A DNA stretch of 64,000 nt from Ipomoea triloba (lineage: Eukaryota > Streptophyta > Magnoliopsida > Solanales > Convolvulaceae). The stretch spans positions 20,755,113 through 20,819,112 of the forward strand of contig NC_044925.1 of the NCBI RefSeq assembly GCF_003576645.1. The letters are read 5' to 3'. The notes under the pieces were generated by a model that saw nothing but the letters and a program-made list of their open reading frames with translations, was not told where the DNA came from and searched no databases. The translations under genes and the position numbers were made by a program. This document shows, piece by piece, positions 45,997-56,655 of this stretch (its first letter is position 1; each line of letters begins with the position of its first letter).

Positions 45997-46405
45997 ATGT
46001 ATTGTAATTGTATGTACCTTATGCTTTGTTTGTATGAACAAACATTATTAACATAATGAGTGTTGCACTATTTCAGTATGATATGCATGCATATGTAATA
46101 TAATGTTTATGTACATTAAAATTTGTTTGAATGTATAAATGGAACATTTATGAACCTACTACATAATTAATAGAAATAAATATGACGTAAATGCATTTTA
46201 ATATTTATTACATTAAGGTTTAAGTTTATGAAAATATAAAATAAATATTATAATCATAATACATGCATGCATGATGAATGTTATTAGACACGGTACACTG
46301 GTTAACATCGTTAATGACTTAATATAAAACGATATCATTTTGTTCCAAATTCTACCCCAAGATAGAACCTTGTCAACGAAATAATTTGTGGTATAATAGA
46401 ATATT
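45997..46405. other. AT-rich stretch
   Basis: Nothing recognised. Includes the left 9-bp target site of the next element. Confidence 0.45.
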
Positions 46406-46844
46406 GGGTCACACTTGTGTGAGACCGTCTCACTGATCCTTATTCGTGGACGGGTCGGGTCGGGTCAAAGCATTATGCAAATGTCACACTTCTATGTGCA
46501 AATGTTATACTTATATGTTCAAATATAATACTAACTAGGAATACAATTTTTGTTACTTATAAGAGAAAAAGTGTTACATTTTTCATAATAAGTCATGTTG
46601 ACAATTTTTCCTTACTTATAAGAGAAAATATAATACTTTTAAATCGAAATGTAAAAGTATTATATTTTCCCATAAAAGTATTACATTTACCCCTATAAAT
46701 AACAAAATTTTTATTCCTAATTAGTATTACATTTGAGCATATAAGTATGACATTTGTGAGTATAAGTGTTACAATTACCCCATGACCCGACTCGACCCGA
46801 CCCGACCCGTCTCACGGTGAGACGGTCTCACACAAGTTTTTTCC
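46406..46844. mobile_element. MULE MITE (TTGTGTGAGACCGTCTCAC)
   Basis: ACTTGTGTGAGACCGTCTCAC-type ends are inverted (right: GTGAGACGGTCTCACACAAG). A perfect 9-bp duplication TAGAATATT lies at 46397-46405 and 46845-46853. GACCCGACCC repeats near both ends. Non-coding. Confidence 0.93.
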
Positions 46845-47079
46845 TAGAATATTATACCCAATATAATAATAATAATAATCATATTCTGATAGGTGATTGG
46901 GATTTAGGATATTATCATTGTATCAAACCCTTAGGTCTCTCCCTGTCATTTAATACGGAATTAATGGATTAATTATTAAAGACATTAATGATTAATTCGT
47001 TAAATGAAGGGTTAATTATTATGATATTAATAAATAATAATGATTCCGTTACAGCAGTTATGTGAAATAATATATATAT

Positions 47080-47393
47080 GATCGCGTTGAGGTGAGAACC
47101 ACCCGCCGAGAGGAGAACTGAAAACCTTCGCAGCGTGCCACGTGTCCAGATGTAGTTGCATGAATGTTAACAAGGTAAATTACTTGCACTTGTAAGTGAA
47201 AATAAGTGCACTTGTAAGTGAAACTAGGTGCACTTATAACACAATTACTTGCACCAAGGTTCGAGTTATTTATGAAAATGTCACCGCGTTGTTTTTTTTA
47301 AAATTACATCTGATTCGTTGATCTGGACACGTGGACGGCTGCGAAGCGTTCTCATTTCCTTCCTGGGCGACCGTCCTCACCTGAGCACGCCCC
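47080..47393. mobile_element. Inverted-repeat MITE (CTCAGGTGAGGAC type)
   Basis: Left GTTGAGGTGAGAACCACCCG and CCACGTGTCCAGAT are mirrored at ATCTGGACACGTGG and TCCTCACCTGAGC. The core has AGTGCACTTGTAAGTGAAA repeats. Confidence 0.78.
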
Positions 47394-47540
47394 TATATTA
47401 TATCATCAAGGGGATTAGTCATTATGTTTGATGGTTGATACCTCTGGTTATACCTAAAAAAAATAGATATATCTTATTTCACGTTCCCCAACTTATCACT
47501 TTTGGGGAAATTATGGAGGAAAGACTAGAAGGACAATAGT

Positions 47541-47942
47541 TGTTATGCCATAGACCCGGGTCCACCTCGGTCCAAAACGCCGTCGTTTTGCCTCGACGCT
47601 GTCTGAATTTTTTTAAAAAAAAATTGTTTCATTCCTTGTCGTTTGTCTTCAGAATTCGTTCCCCTATATTCATAAGTTTTGAACTCTATATTCACAATTT
47701 TAGAACTGAATATTCACAATTTTATATCTCAACATACAAAATTACAAAACTCTATTCACAATTGCATAACTCTATATTTACAATTTTTGAACTCTATATA
47801 TTCACAATTTTGAACTCTATATTCACCCAAAAAAAATCATTAGCTGAGAAAACAATGTCACTAACGGCAATATTATTCTAGACGCGCAGTTTGGACTTGA
47901 GTCCACCTTGCAAGATGAACTCGGGTCCATAGCATAATTTGC
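47541..47942. mobile_element. MITE with GACCCGGGTCCACC ends
   Basis: Left TTGTTATGCCATAGACCCGG and right AACTCGGGTCCATAGCATAA are inverted. The core has at least six CTATATTCACAATTTT units. Related to 16562-17165. Confidence 0.8.
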
Positions 47943-48099
47943 CGAAGGACAAGGAGATATCTATTATTAATTTGTTCTTCATCAAATTAAAGTTTCATGA
48001 TTTAGGTACGCTCCTGTTTTGTTAAATCATTTTTTTTTAAAACTAGGTGGTCCCAACTTGGCCAGATTAATTCTAAGTCCACAAAACTCTATCCCTAGA

Positions 48100-48788
48100 T
48101 AGGGCTGTTAGCGAACAGAGCTTTCGACAAACTACTCGTGTTCGAGCTTGGTAAATGTTCGTTTATGTTCGTTTATTAAGGTAAACGAACATTAACAAAC
48201 AAAATTTAGAGCTCGGTTAATAAACGAACAGAGTTTGAACAATGGTAAGCTCGTTTGCTAAGTGTTCGCGAACAAGCTCGTTTGTGTTCGTTTAGTAGTG
48301 TTCGTGAACAAGCTCGTTTGCGTTCGTTTAGTAGTGTTCACGAACAACCTCGTTAAGTGTTCGTTTAATAATGTTCGCGAACATGTTTATAAACAAATTG
48401 TATTAGTTTTGTAGTTGTGTTGTTTGTTTGATTATTTTTCGTGAACGTAGATTATTTCTTGTTCACGAACAAATTGTGTTAATGAACATGTGCGGGTGTT
48501 TGATTATTAAGTGTTCACGAACGTGTTAATGAACGTAAATGAATATGTTCGCGAACATGTTCGTTAACGTTCGCGAGCACGTTCGTGAACATGTTCGTTA
48601 ACGTTAACGAACACGTTCGTGAACGTGTTCGCGAACGTTAACGAACACTAACGAACGCTTAACAAACGAACACGAACATGATTTTCAAAAACCTTAACAA
48701 ACGAACACGAACACAAACACTTCAAAATCTTTAACAAACGAACACGAACAGCCTCCGTTCGTTTATGTTCGGTTCGTTAATAGCCCTA
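48100..48788. mobile_element. hAT MITE packed with GTTCG/CGAAC palindromes
   Basis: The ends TAGGGCTGTTAGCGAACAGA and GGTTCGTTAATAGCCCTA are inverted. A perfect 8-bp duplication TCCCTAGA lies at 48092-48099 and 48789-48796. The interior contains dozens of GTTCGTGAAC/GTTCGCGAAC/GTTAACGTTC blocks, making it self-complementary at every scale. No transposase. Confidence 0.95.
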
Positions 48789-48796
48789 TCCCTAGA

Positions 48797-49249
48797 GCTA
48801 TTGTGGGAGCACGAGTTGCGTAATCAACTCACCAATCAAATCCTAATTAAATCTAAATCTTGTTTTGCTTAATAGTAGTATTTTACAAGAAAGGTAACAA
48901 CAACGGAAAATATTATATCAATGTTTTTGAAGCAAATTAAAAATTTAAAAATATAATCATGGACTTATTATTATATAGTATTTATTTTTAGAATAAATCT
49001 TGGGTGAGATCATCTACGTGTACAATATTGTTTTATCTAAAATGTGATACTTTTAATTTATGAATAAAAAATATTACATTTTAGTAAAAATGTATTACAT
49101 GCCTCAAATGATACGTACAGTCTTACACAAGTCATACTCTATTTTCTATTCAATTATTTACAACAACAAAAAAATAAAGAATTTAATTTACTGAAATGTG
49201 AAGGAGAAATAATTACTCCGTATATCACAAGTCACGAGTATTTCGCAAA
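48797..49249. other. AT-rich stretch
   Basis: No gene or clear element. Confidence 0.45.
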
Positions 49250-49430
49250 TTATTGTGTGGACCATGGTCCACACAGCTACGTGGACCATAATCAAATGTA
49301 CATTTTTAATGTACATCCCCTGAATATAATGTACATTATTTTTATATTGAATGTATTATTTTTATATTAAATGTGCATTATTTAATAATATGGTCCACAC
49401 AGCTGTGTGGATCATGGTCCACACAATAAT
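49250..49430. mobile_element. Small MITE (ATTATTGTGTGGACCATGG)
   Basis: The ends ATTATTGTGTGGACCATGG and CATGGTCCACACAATAAT are inverted. The core has two TTTTTATATT(G/A)AATGT units. 181 bp. Confidence 0.9.
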
Positions 49431-49566
49431 GATTGCGAGTATTGCTATTGGGTTGTCCTGCTATTAGACTGTGGTGTTAACTGTTATGCAAGTATAATAA
49501 AATAAAGTTACGACTTCACTACTAATTGTAACTTTTGGTGTAATAGTAAGTACTTAATCCTACAAT

Positions 49567-49584
49567 TGGTATCAGAACCCGGGT
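49567..49584 (+). promoter_or_regulatory. Possible isolated tRNA-Met-type primer-binding site
   Basis: TGGTATCAGAACCCGGG preceded by CTACAAT resembles the start of a plant retrotransposon interior (LTR end CA, short spacer, TGGTATCAGAGC). No LTR pair was found, so it may be a small relic or a coincidence. Confidence 0.35.
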
Positions 49585-49599
49585 CACAGGTTCGCGGCA

Positions 49600-50627
49600 C
49601 TAACTCATCTCTAATTAAATAAAAATATAAAAGAAATGTAAATAAGGCAAAAAAAAAAAAAAAAACACTATACTGCTGGAATTGCTCTTATATCAAATTG
49701 TGTATGTTCTTGAGAAAAAACTAGTTGGTCTTCCTCTCCTTAGCTTCAGCATGCAGTCAATCAAACGCCTCTTGGTTTTCCACTGATTATTGATCATCAA
49801 TCTTCTTCTCAGTTCTCATTGACCGGACGGAAAATTGAATACATTCTGATAATCCATTGAATACATGCACTATACATATAGAGAGAGAGAGAGGCACACA
49901 CTCAATTACACTAAACAAATGATAACAATATATATATATAACATTACCCCACCAATATATATATAGAACTAAAACACTGTAGTGTGCATGAGGAGTAAAA
50001 CTCATGCCAGGCCAGATGAGATCAGAGTTCATTATTAATTGGGTTGTTCATGTTAATTGATTTCTTCCGATCCTCACCATTTCGATCTCTTTCTGAGCAT
50101 TTGATGGATGATCGTGTTAAACTTAATTTATCACATAGGAACTTAATACGTGATAATTAGGATCGTACTTACCTCCAGTCATAACTATTAGTTGATGAAG
50201 GTTGAATGTCCCGTAATGTTACAGATCGGAGATACATACGAATAGAAGGAGTTGAATTCTAAGGCCCGCAGCTACCCTGGATCTATAACAAGGAGCTTAA
50301 TTAATTAATTAGTTTGATGATGGAATTGAATGAGTTTACCTGATGGATGGTTTGAAAATTGAAGTTGAAAGAGAAGGTGCCAGCCAGCCAGCTGAAATAA
50401 TAATAATGAATCTTAATGAATGCAGCATATGAATGGGCAAAATGTATGTGTAGTAGCTGTTAGGTTTAGACCTTAGACCACTAGGCCAAAATTAAAGGTA
50501 TAACTCCCGCGAATGCGAAACTTTATTTCATTATACAGTAGCATTTTTGAGAGATAGATACTAATTAGATTTGCCCCTTCTAGCATCTGATCTGCCCAAC
50601 AATAGTGATGTGATTAAAGTGGGAAAA
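49600..50627. other. Non-coding stretch downstream of microRNA locus 2
   Basis: GA microsatellite at about 49880-49892 and AT-rich filler. Lies 3' of the minus-strand hairpin. No gene seen. Confidence 0.5.
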
Positions 50628-50705
50628 GCCATAGTTGATTGAACATCCCCCCCTCGCTGCATGCTCAGCAGCAGCAACGAGGGAGAGAGTTCAAACAACA
50701 CTGAA
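50628..50705 (-). ncRNA. miR1446-like hairpin, copy 2
   Basis: On the minus strand, the 5' arm CAGTGTTGTTTGAACTCTCT then CCCTCGTTGC pairs with a 3' arm ...GGGGGATGTTCAATCAACTATG, with one bulge and few mismatches and a short loop around GCTGAGCATGC. The candidate mature core TGAACTCTCTCCCTCGT lies at 50677-50693. The sequence following the 3' arm, GGCTTTTCCCACTTT, is shared with copy 1. Confidence 0.75.
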
Positions 50706-50808
50706 TTTCCACTTCTCATCCCGGCATATATAGCTCTTCTCTTCTCTTCTTTTCTTAGTTTTTATTTTGAGCTTCTATGGCTTTATGAGGTTTGGTTAAG
50801 AACTGTCT

Positions 50809-50817
50809 CTATTTATA
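50809..50817 (-). promoter_or_regulatory. TATA box of microRNA locus 2
   Basis: On the minus strand GCATATAAATAGAGA contains TATAAATAG, about 105 bases upstream of the hairpin, in the same 15-base context as at locus 1. Confidence 0.7.
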
Positions 50818-50948
50818 TGCATTATCGATCAGTAGGAATATAATATTGGCGGAATATGCAGCATTTACACTAAATTAATTCATTATACCGAGTATTTGAT
50901 AGGTTAATTCATGTAAAGCTGATTCCCTAAATAATATATTTAAAATTA

Positions 50949-51629
50949 GGGAAAAGGGTCAAATAAGCTCTCCTACTTTACCTAAGAAGTCAATTAGGCC
51001 CCTGAACATTTTAAAGTAGCAATTAAACCCATCAACATTGTATTTTGGTGCAAAAAAATCCATAAACCTGTTAATGACTTGTAATCACAGGTCACTAGGG
51101 TTCCAGTCAAATTTCCGACACACCCAGACCATATTCCGGCACAAAAGTCACCGGCAACCGTCGAACGGTCGCCGGTGACTCATTGGAGAAGCCTTCTCTG
51201 GTGAGGAGGCGACACAGATGGTGGCTTTCTCACAGTGAGAAGGCGACCATCTAGGTCGCCTCCTCACCGGAGAAGACGACCCAGTGGTCGCCTTCTCACT
51301 GTGAGAAGGCAACACAGAAGGTCGCCTCCTCACCGGAGGAGGCGACCTTCTGAGTCGCCTTCCCAGTGAGAAGGACGGTTGCCTTCTCTGGTCCTTCTCT
51401 CACTGGAGAAGACGGTCGCCGGTGACTTTTGTGCCGGAATATGGCTTGAGTGTGCCGGAAATTTGACCGGAATCCTAATGACCTGTGATCACAGGTCATT
51501 AACAGGTTTATGGACTTTTTTGCATGAAAATACAATGTTGATGGGTTTAATTGCTACTTTAAAATGTTCAGGGGCCTAATTGACTTCTTAGGTAAAGTTG
51601 GAGGGCTTATTTAATTTGACCATTTTCCC
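50949..51629. mobile_element. MULE-like MITE with about 200-bp inverted repeats
   Basis: GGGAAAAGGGTCAAATAAGC is mirrored by TTTAATTTGACCATTTTCCC. The arms extend through CACAGGTCATTAACAGG-type blocks. A perfect 9-bp duplication TTAAAATTA lies at 50940-50948 and 51630-51638. Core: palindromic minisatellite. Inserted upstream of microRNA locus 2, just beyond its TATA box. Confidence 0.95.
51170..51425. repeat. Palindromic minisatellite (GTCGCCTTCTCACTGTGAGA)
   Basis: About seven units alternate GGTCGCCTTCTCACTGTGAG and CCTCACCGGAGAAGG-type blocks. Units are self-complementary, in parallel with the core of the 125-804 element. Confidence 0.88.
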
Positions 51630-51894
51630 TTAAAATTATATTATGTTGCGAAGCACGTTGTGATGAATAGAGGGGATAGATGCACAAATTAGTTTTTAGC
51701 CGAATGCTTTCTTCTTCTTCCTTCTTTTCTTTTCTTCTTTTTTTTTTTTTTTTGAGTGACAAAGGAAATTCGTAGTCACAATTCGAGAGTGTGTATGGAG
51801 TAAATCTCATTGCATGACCCTAGCCAAGATAAAGTTTGCTTCAGTGGCACTCTAACTTGTAATAACACTGTGATTACTAAGTAAATAACATGAT

Positions 51895-52200
51895 CAACTT
51901 GGCATCTTTATACTTAAATACAGTGGTGATGTGTTTGTGTTGGTACTTAAATACAGGGGTGATGTGTTTGTGTATTTGGTGTTTCCATATTCCATATTGT
52001 GTATTTGGTGTTTCCATATTCCATATTCTGTGTATTGTGTATTTGGTGTTTCCATATTCCATATTGTGTGTATTCTTTGAAGGCATTCTGTGTATTCATG
52101 TTAGAGGTATTTGGTGTTTCCATATTCCATATTGTGTGTATTCTTTGAAGGCATTCTGTGTATTCATGTTAGAGGTACTTAAACATAGGTTGCGAGAGGA
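51895..52200. repeat. Minisatellite with TTTGGTGTTTCCATATTCC
   Basis: Nested tandem copies of units of about 35 and 75 bases (TATTTGGTGTTTCCATATTC, TTTGAAGGCATTCTGTGTAT), giving open frames in both directions that are not genes. Confidence 0.9.
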
Positions 52201-52299
52201 TGATTTCTGTGTACTCAAATCATTTTGTGTATTCTAGACAATGAATTCCATGAAGTCATTCGTGTTCGCCTCCACTTATGTATTTGGTGTTGGTAGCAA

Positions 52300-52620
52300 G
52301 GAGTGAAGTAGGTCATCACTATCAGTAGTCACGCAAAAAGTATCAACAACTCCCTTTGGCGAAGGGTCTTCCAAGCCCTAAGATCACGGAGTGCTGCGCG
52401 CTTCATTAATAGGAGTTATACACTGACTAGAGCAGCGAGGAGCTATAAAAGAAAAGAGCTCACTTTCTCCTCTAAGGGGCGTAGCGTTTGTCAGGACAGG
52501 AAGAGCTAACCCAAAAGACAAAGGGGGCGTAGCGTTTGTCAGGACAGGAAGAGCTAACCCAAAAGACAAAGGGGGCGTCTCCTCCTTGCTTTTTGAACAC
52601 TTTACACTTGCCTTTCATTC
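52300..52620. other. GC-richer segment, possibly organelle-derived
   Basis: Unlike its flanks in composition. CTTTGGCGAAGGGTCTTCC and a perfect 48-bp tandem duplication starting GGGGCGTAGCGTTTGTCAGG (52476 and 52524). The style reminds me of plant mitochondrial non-coding DNA, but I cannot confirm it. Confidence 0.35.
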
Positions 52621-52631
52621 TGCATCGCGTC

Positions 52632-52735
52632 CACTAACTAGAGCCAACACCCCCACTGGGGATCGAACCTGTGACCTCTCGCTTAGAAAGGCCACAGCTA
52701 TGCCGCTTGACCACAAGGTCTTTGGCATTTAACCA
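52632..52735 (-). mobile_element. SINE head on the minus strand
   Basis: On the minus strand, GCCAAAGACCTTGTGGTCAA (A-box region, as at 44.8 and 60.7 kb) and ACAGGTTCGATCCCC (B-box). The body differs from the other copies, so it is either a related family or a recombinant. Confidence 0.65.
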
Positions 52736-52755
52736 CATTCCTAACAACAACAACA

Positions 52756-52803
<48 letters not shown>
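52756..52803. repeat. (ATT)n microsatellite
   Basis: About 16 ATT units. Confidence 0.97.
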
Positions 52804-52879
52804 TACACATACATCAACTTTAAATGTATTATAAAATATGACGCGACATGGCATGACGTCAAAATGAGCACTAATATGG

Positions 52880-53085
52880 GGTAGCCCAGTCAAGATGGTA
52901 AGAGATTCGCATTTATAACCACAAGATTACAAGTTCGAACATTGCTCCCTTGGTTTGAGCCAATCAACTATAGGTAACCTAGGCTAGTTTAGTTCCTTGT
53001 GGTTCTTTTTGCAGAGATTAGGGTTACAATGCAGAGTTTACCTACACCGAAAAGGGTTGTGTAGTTTCCCTCATCATCCAAAATG
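52880..53085 (+). mobile_element. Second SINE family copy
   Basis: GTAGCCCAGTCAAGATGGTA (A-box-like) and ACAAGTTCGAACATTGC (B-box-like), followed by a body with CCTTGTGGTTCTTTTTGCAG and GTGTAGTTTCCCTCATC. No cloverleaf tRNA and no long A-tail. Confidence 0.55.
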
Positions 53086-53309
53086 AGCACTAGTTGAATT
53101 TTTACAAGTAAAATTATGTAAAATAAAAAATAAATAAAAAACATAATTATACTTTTTTTCTAATTTGAATATCTAATTAAAACTTTTTGTAGTTCTAAGT
53201 TAATTATTTTTTCTAAATATACAGCTCGAATGCCTATTTTACGCTTAGCCGCCTTTACAATTATAGTAGCTCTTTAATTTGAGTTATACTTATTAATAGA
53301 CACATACTT

Positions 53310-55924
53310 TTTTTTTTTGAAAACCAACCAAAAAATGATGTATTAAATCATGGAAGCAATAGAGCTGGGCGGGATAGAGTCCCAAAACAACGAGTCAGCC
53401 TAAGCATATGCCGTGGCTGCTAAAGTATGGGCTGCTTGATTAGCAGTTCTAGGAATCAAACTAACTGAGCAATAAGTAAAAGTAGACATAATAGTTCTAG
53501 CAGCATCAATAGAAAAAGCAACATATGAAAAAAGATTGGTATTCTGTGTCGTTAACAAACGACGTAAGTTGGAGCAGTCTGTGTAGAGATCAACGGAAGT
53601 AGCCCCCCGATTTCGTAGCCAAGAAAGTACCTCCGTGCATGCCATAGATTCAGCCATGAGTGGTGAGAAACAATCCGCCAAGGGCGCACTGAATGCCGCG
53701 AGGAATGCACCATCGGCCGAGATGAGCACCGCCCCTGCTGTCGACTTCTTCGTGGCAGCTTGAAATCCCGCATCGAAATAACACTTCGGTGGGTGTACTC
53801 CAACGTGGGATGTGAGAGCTGTTGGGACGTCTGGAGTTGAAGCTACAAGATTCTGGTGCTGCAGTGGATGCACATGGCGCCATGCGGTCACAGCTGCTTG
53901 TGCCATCTGCCAGGTCCGTTTCGGCCGCGGCAACGAACCTTCCCAAACAGCCATATTTTGAGCCTTCCAAATGTAATATAGAACTGCCAAGGTCACAAGG
54001 ATTTCGTCCTCAGTAAACACAGACAAAACATTATTAAACCACACTCCAAAGTCATCCCCAACCACACTAGAAATGTGTAAAGTAGACTCATGCCAAACTA
54101 ATCTTGAGAAATCACACAAAATTAATGCATGCATAATATTCTCATGCACAATCCCACACATTGGGAATTGTGGATCAACATCCACCCTTTTTATAATCAA
54201 GTTGGTAGTGGTTGGAAGGATATTGGTGAGGGTTCTCCAAACAAATGTTTTCCACTTTGTAGGGGATTTAATTTTCCAGAGATGTAGCCAATTATCAAAA
54301 GTTCCCGGGGTGGTAACATAGGTGCCAATAATGCGTCTGTCCCCATCCTTGACTGTGTAGCAACCCCTTGGGTCTCTATCCCAGAACCAGGAGTCCTCAT
54401 ACTCAGAACTGATCGGAATCTTCAAGATGCGTTCGACATCGGTATGGTCAAATAGATCATGTAGAATAGGGAGATCCCATGAACCAGAAATTGGGTCAAT
54501 CATGCCAGAAACCAAAGCCCCTTCGAGCTGCTAGGGCATTGCTGTCTGAACCATTAGACTGGGGTCATCAGGTAACCAGGGATGCCCCCAGATTAGTGTA
54601 GAATTTCCATTCCCAATTCTCCTCCTGACCCCTGTGCACACCAACTCATGGGAAGCCATAATGCTACGCCAACAGAAACTTGGACAGTTCCCCACTGTAG
54701 CATCAATGAAAGAAGTTTTAGGATAATACCTTGCCTTGTAAATCCTTGCTACAAGAGAAGTGGGTTGAGTGAGGAAACGCCATGCCTGCTTCCCCAACAT
54801 TGCGAGATTAAAAGGCCTTAAATCCTTGAACCCTAACCCTCCATGTTTCTTGGGTACACACAATCGATCCCAAGCCTTCCAATGAATGCCTTTATCCCTT
54901 CCGGAACTCCACCAGTATCGATTCATGACTCTCTGAATGGACAGGCATACCGACGCAGGAAGCAAGAATACACTCATCGAAAAGGTAGGCATTGATTGTG
55001 CCACACTTTTCAGAAGGATCTCCTTACCCGCCTGAGACAAAAACTTCTTATTCCATGAGCCAATTCTGGACCTGATTTTATCCTCAACATAAGAGAATAC
55101 AATTTTTTTCTCCCGTCCTATGAACGATGGTAAGCCCAAATATTTCCCAAAATTGGGTGCTTGCACAACTCCTAAGACCGAAGCCACCATCTCCCTATAC
55201 AGATGTATTTCTGCTAAAACACACACTAGACTTGTGAAAATTGACTGCCTGTCCTGACATGCTTTCATAATCATTTAGGCACTGTTTTACGGCGGATGCC
55301 TCCTGAGTTGTTGCCTTAAAGAACAACAAACTATCATCTGCAAAAAACAAGTGTGAGATCGGTGGTGCACCCCTAGCCACCCTACACCCATGAAACGAAC
55401 CGTGAGCCTCAGCCTTTTGTAGCAACAGAGAAAGGCCCTCTGCACAGATGATAAACAGGTACGGAGATAGGGGATCACCCTGACGAATGCCACGGGTTGG
55501 AATTACCTGACCAATATTTTCTCCATTGACCAAGAAATTATACGAGACCGTGGTTACACATAGCATAATAAGGTTCACCCATTCAACCGCAAAACCCAAA
55601 GCCAGAAGCATTTTCCGAAGATAAGACCACTCCATTCGATCGTATGCTTTGGCCATATCCAACTTGAGAGCACCCCACCCAACCATACCACAATGTTTCC
55701 TATTCAAAAAATGACCGACCTCAGCTGCGATAAGAATATTGTCAGTAATTAGCCGATTTGGGATGAAAGCACTCTGCGAATCAGAGATTATCCCCCCCAA
55801 GAGCGGTTTCATTCAATTTGCAATCATCTTAGCCATAACCTTGTAAATCACGTTGCACAAGGCAATAGGCCGAAGATCAGCCACCACCTTCGGGGAATTC
55901 TTCTTCGGGATGAGCACAACATTG
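53310..55924 (-). pseudogene. 5'-truncated LINE ORF2: reverse transcriptase, zf-RVT, RNase H
   Basis: Reading down the minus strand from about 55921: VLIPKKNSPKVVADLRPIAL (start of RT), an in-frame stop just before MKPLLGG, LDMAKAYDRMEW, RQGDPLSPYLF, the active-site HLFFADDSLLFF, then a frameshift near 55200-55270 into the thumb/connection region (GKYLGLPSF, GGLGFKDL), an in-frame TAG at 54531-54533, the zf-RVT region (PTKWKTFVWR, CGIVHENIMHALILC), and an RNase H domain with the expected acids (CYFDAGFQ, AESMACTEVL, LYTDCSNL) ending near 53400. The poly-A tail appears as poly-T at about 53308-53318. Target duplication TTAATAGACACATACTT at 53293-53309 and 55925-55941. The endonuclease and ORF1 are missing. 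Two stops and a frameshift make it dead. Confidence 0.96.
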
Positions 55925-55941
55925 TTAATAGACACATACTT

Positions 55942-56464
55942 AACATTACGATAACAATCATAAAGATCAGATTAATGGAGATATCATGTGAAATAATAAA
56001 ATAAAAAAATAAAATAAAAAAAAAAAGAAAAATCTCAAAAGAAAAAATACAACATTTCTTTTAACTAGTGCCAAAAATGTCGTGTAGGAGGAGGACCATT
56101 ATATCCTCATTACAAGGTCACTCTATTATGGTGGCACTCCTTTCTAACACACAATGGAAGCAACATATTATAATATTATAAAACTAAAACTGAAAAAAAA
56201 AAAAAAAAAAAAAACTTAAGAAGCCCGCATGGGTAGCTCAGTTAATCACAGAAGTGATGTTTGAGAATAATGATTAGGGATCGAGTCTCACTAGCGTTAG
56301 TGTGAAAACAACCTCACAAAGTGAGAGGCGATTTATATCTTTTTAAATGCTCTGTTAGATCAAAGCGTAGGAAATCTTTGAGTTGAGAATTCAACCTTTT
56401 GGAAATGACAATAAAGAAAACTTCAGCAATTAGGTAGAGTAATTAATTAATGTCCATCAATCTA
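55942..56464. other. A-rich stretch with a tRNA-like SINE fragment
   Basis: Poly-A blocks at 55995-56060 and 56196-56215. At 56222-56346, GGGTAGCTCAGTTAATCAC and GGGATCGAGTCTCACTA resemble A and B boxes of a tRNA-derived SINE. No gene. Confidence 0.5.
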
Positions 56465-56655
56465 CCTGGCTTGATTGAAACTTGACACATCTTACTTATT
56501 TGTTTTCTTCAGAAAATTAATTGCCATCATTTTCCCAATGTCCTTTTAACTTTTCACTCCCATTTGTTTTTTCAGAAAAAGGCTAATCTAGTACACTATC
56601 TTGACCCTTTGATCTAGTGAATGAGCAACTTCTCTATTACTTTAATTCTTTCTGG
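56465..56655 (+). repeat. Diverged duplicate of 32755-32960
   Basis: CTTGACCCTTTGATCTAGTG then AATGAGCAACTTCTCTATTACTTTAATT and, upstream, GGCTTGATTGAAACTTGACA match the 32.8-kb block. Both lie about 2.2 kb upstream of a miR1446-like hairpin on the same strand. Confidence 0.75.

Noticed and set aside
53400..54515. 371-codon frame as a host RNase H gene
   Set aside because: It is continuous with LINE reverse transcriptase upstream, bounded by a poly-A tail and a 17-bp target duplication.
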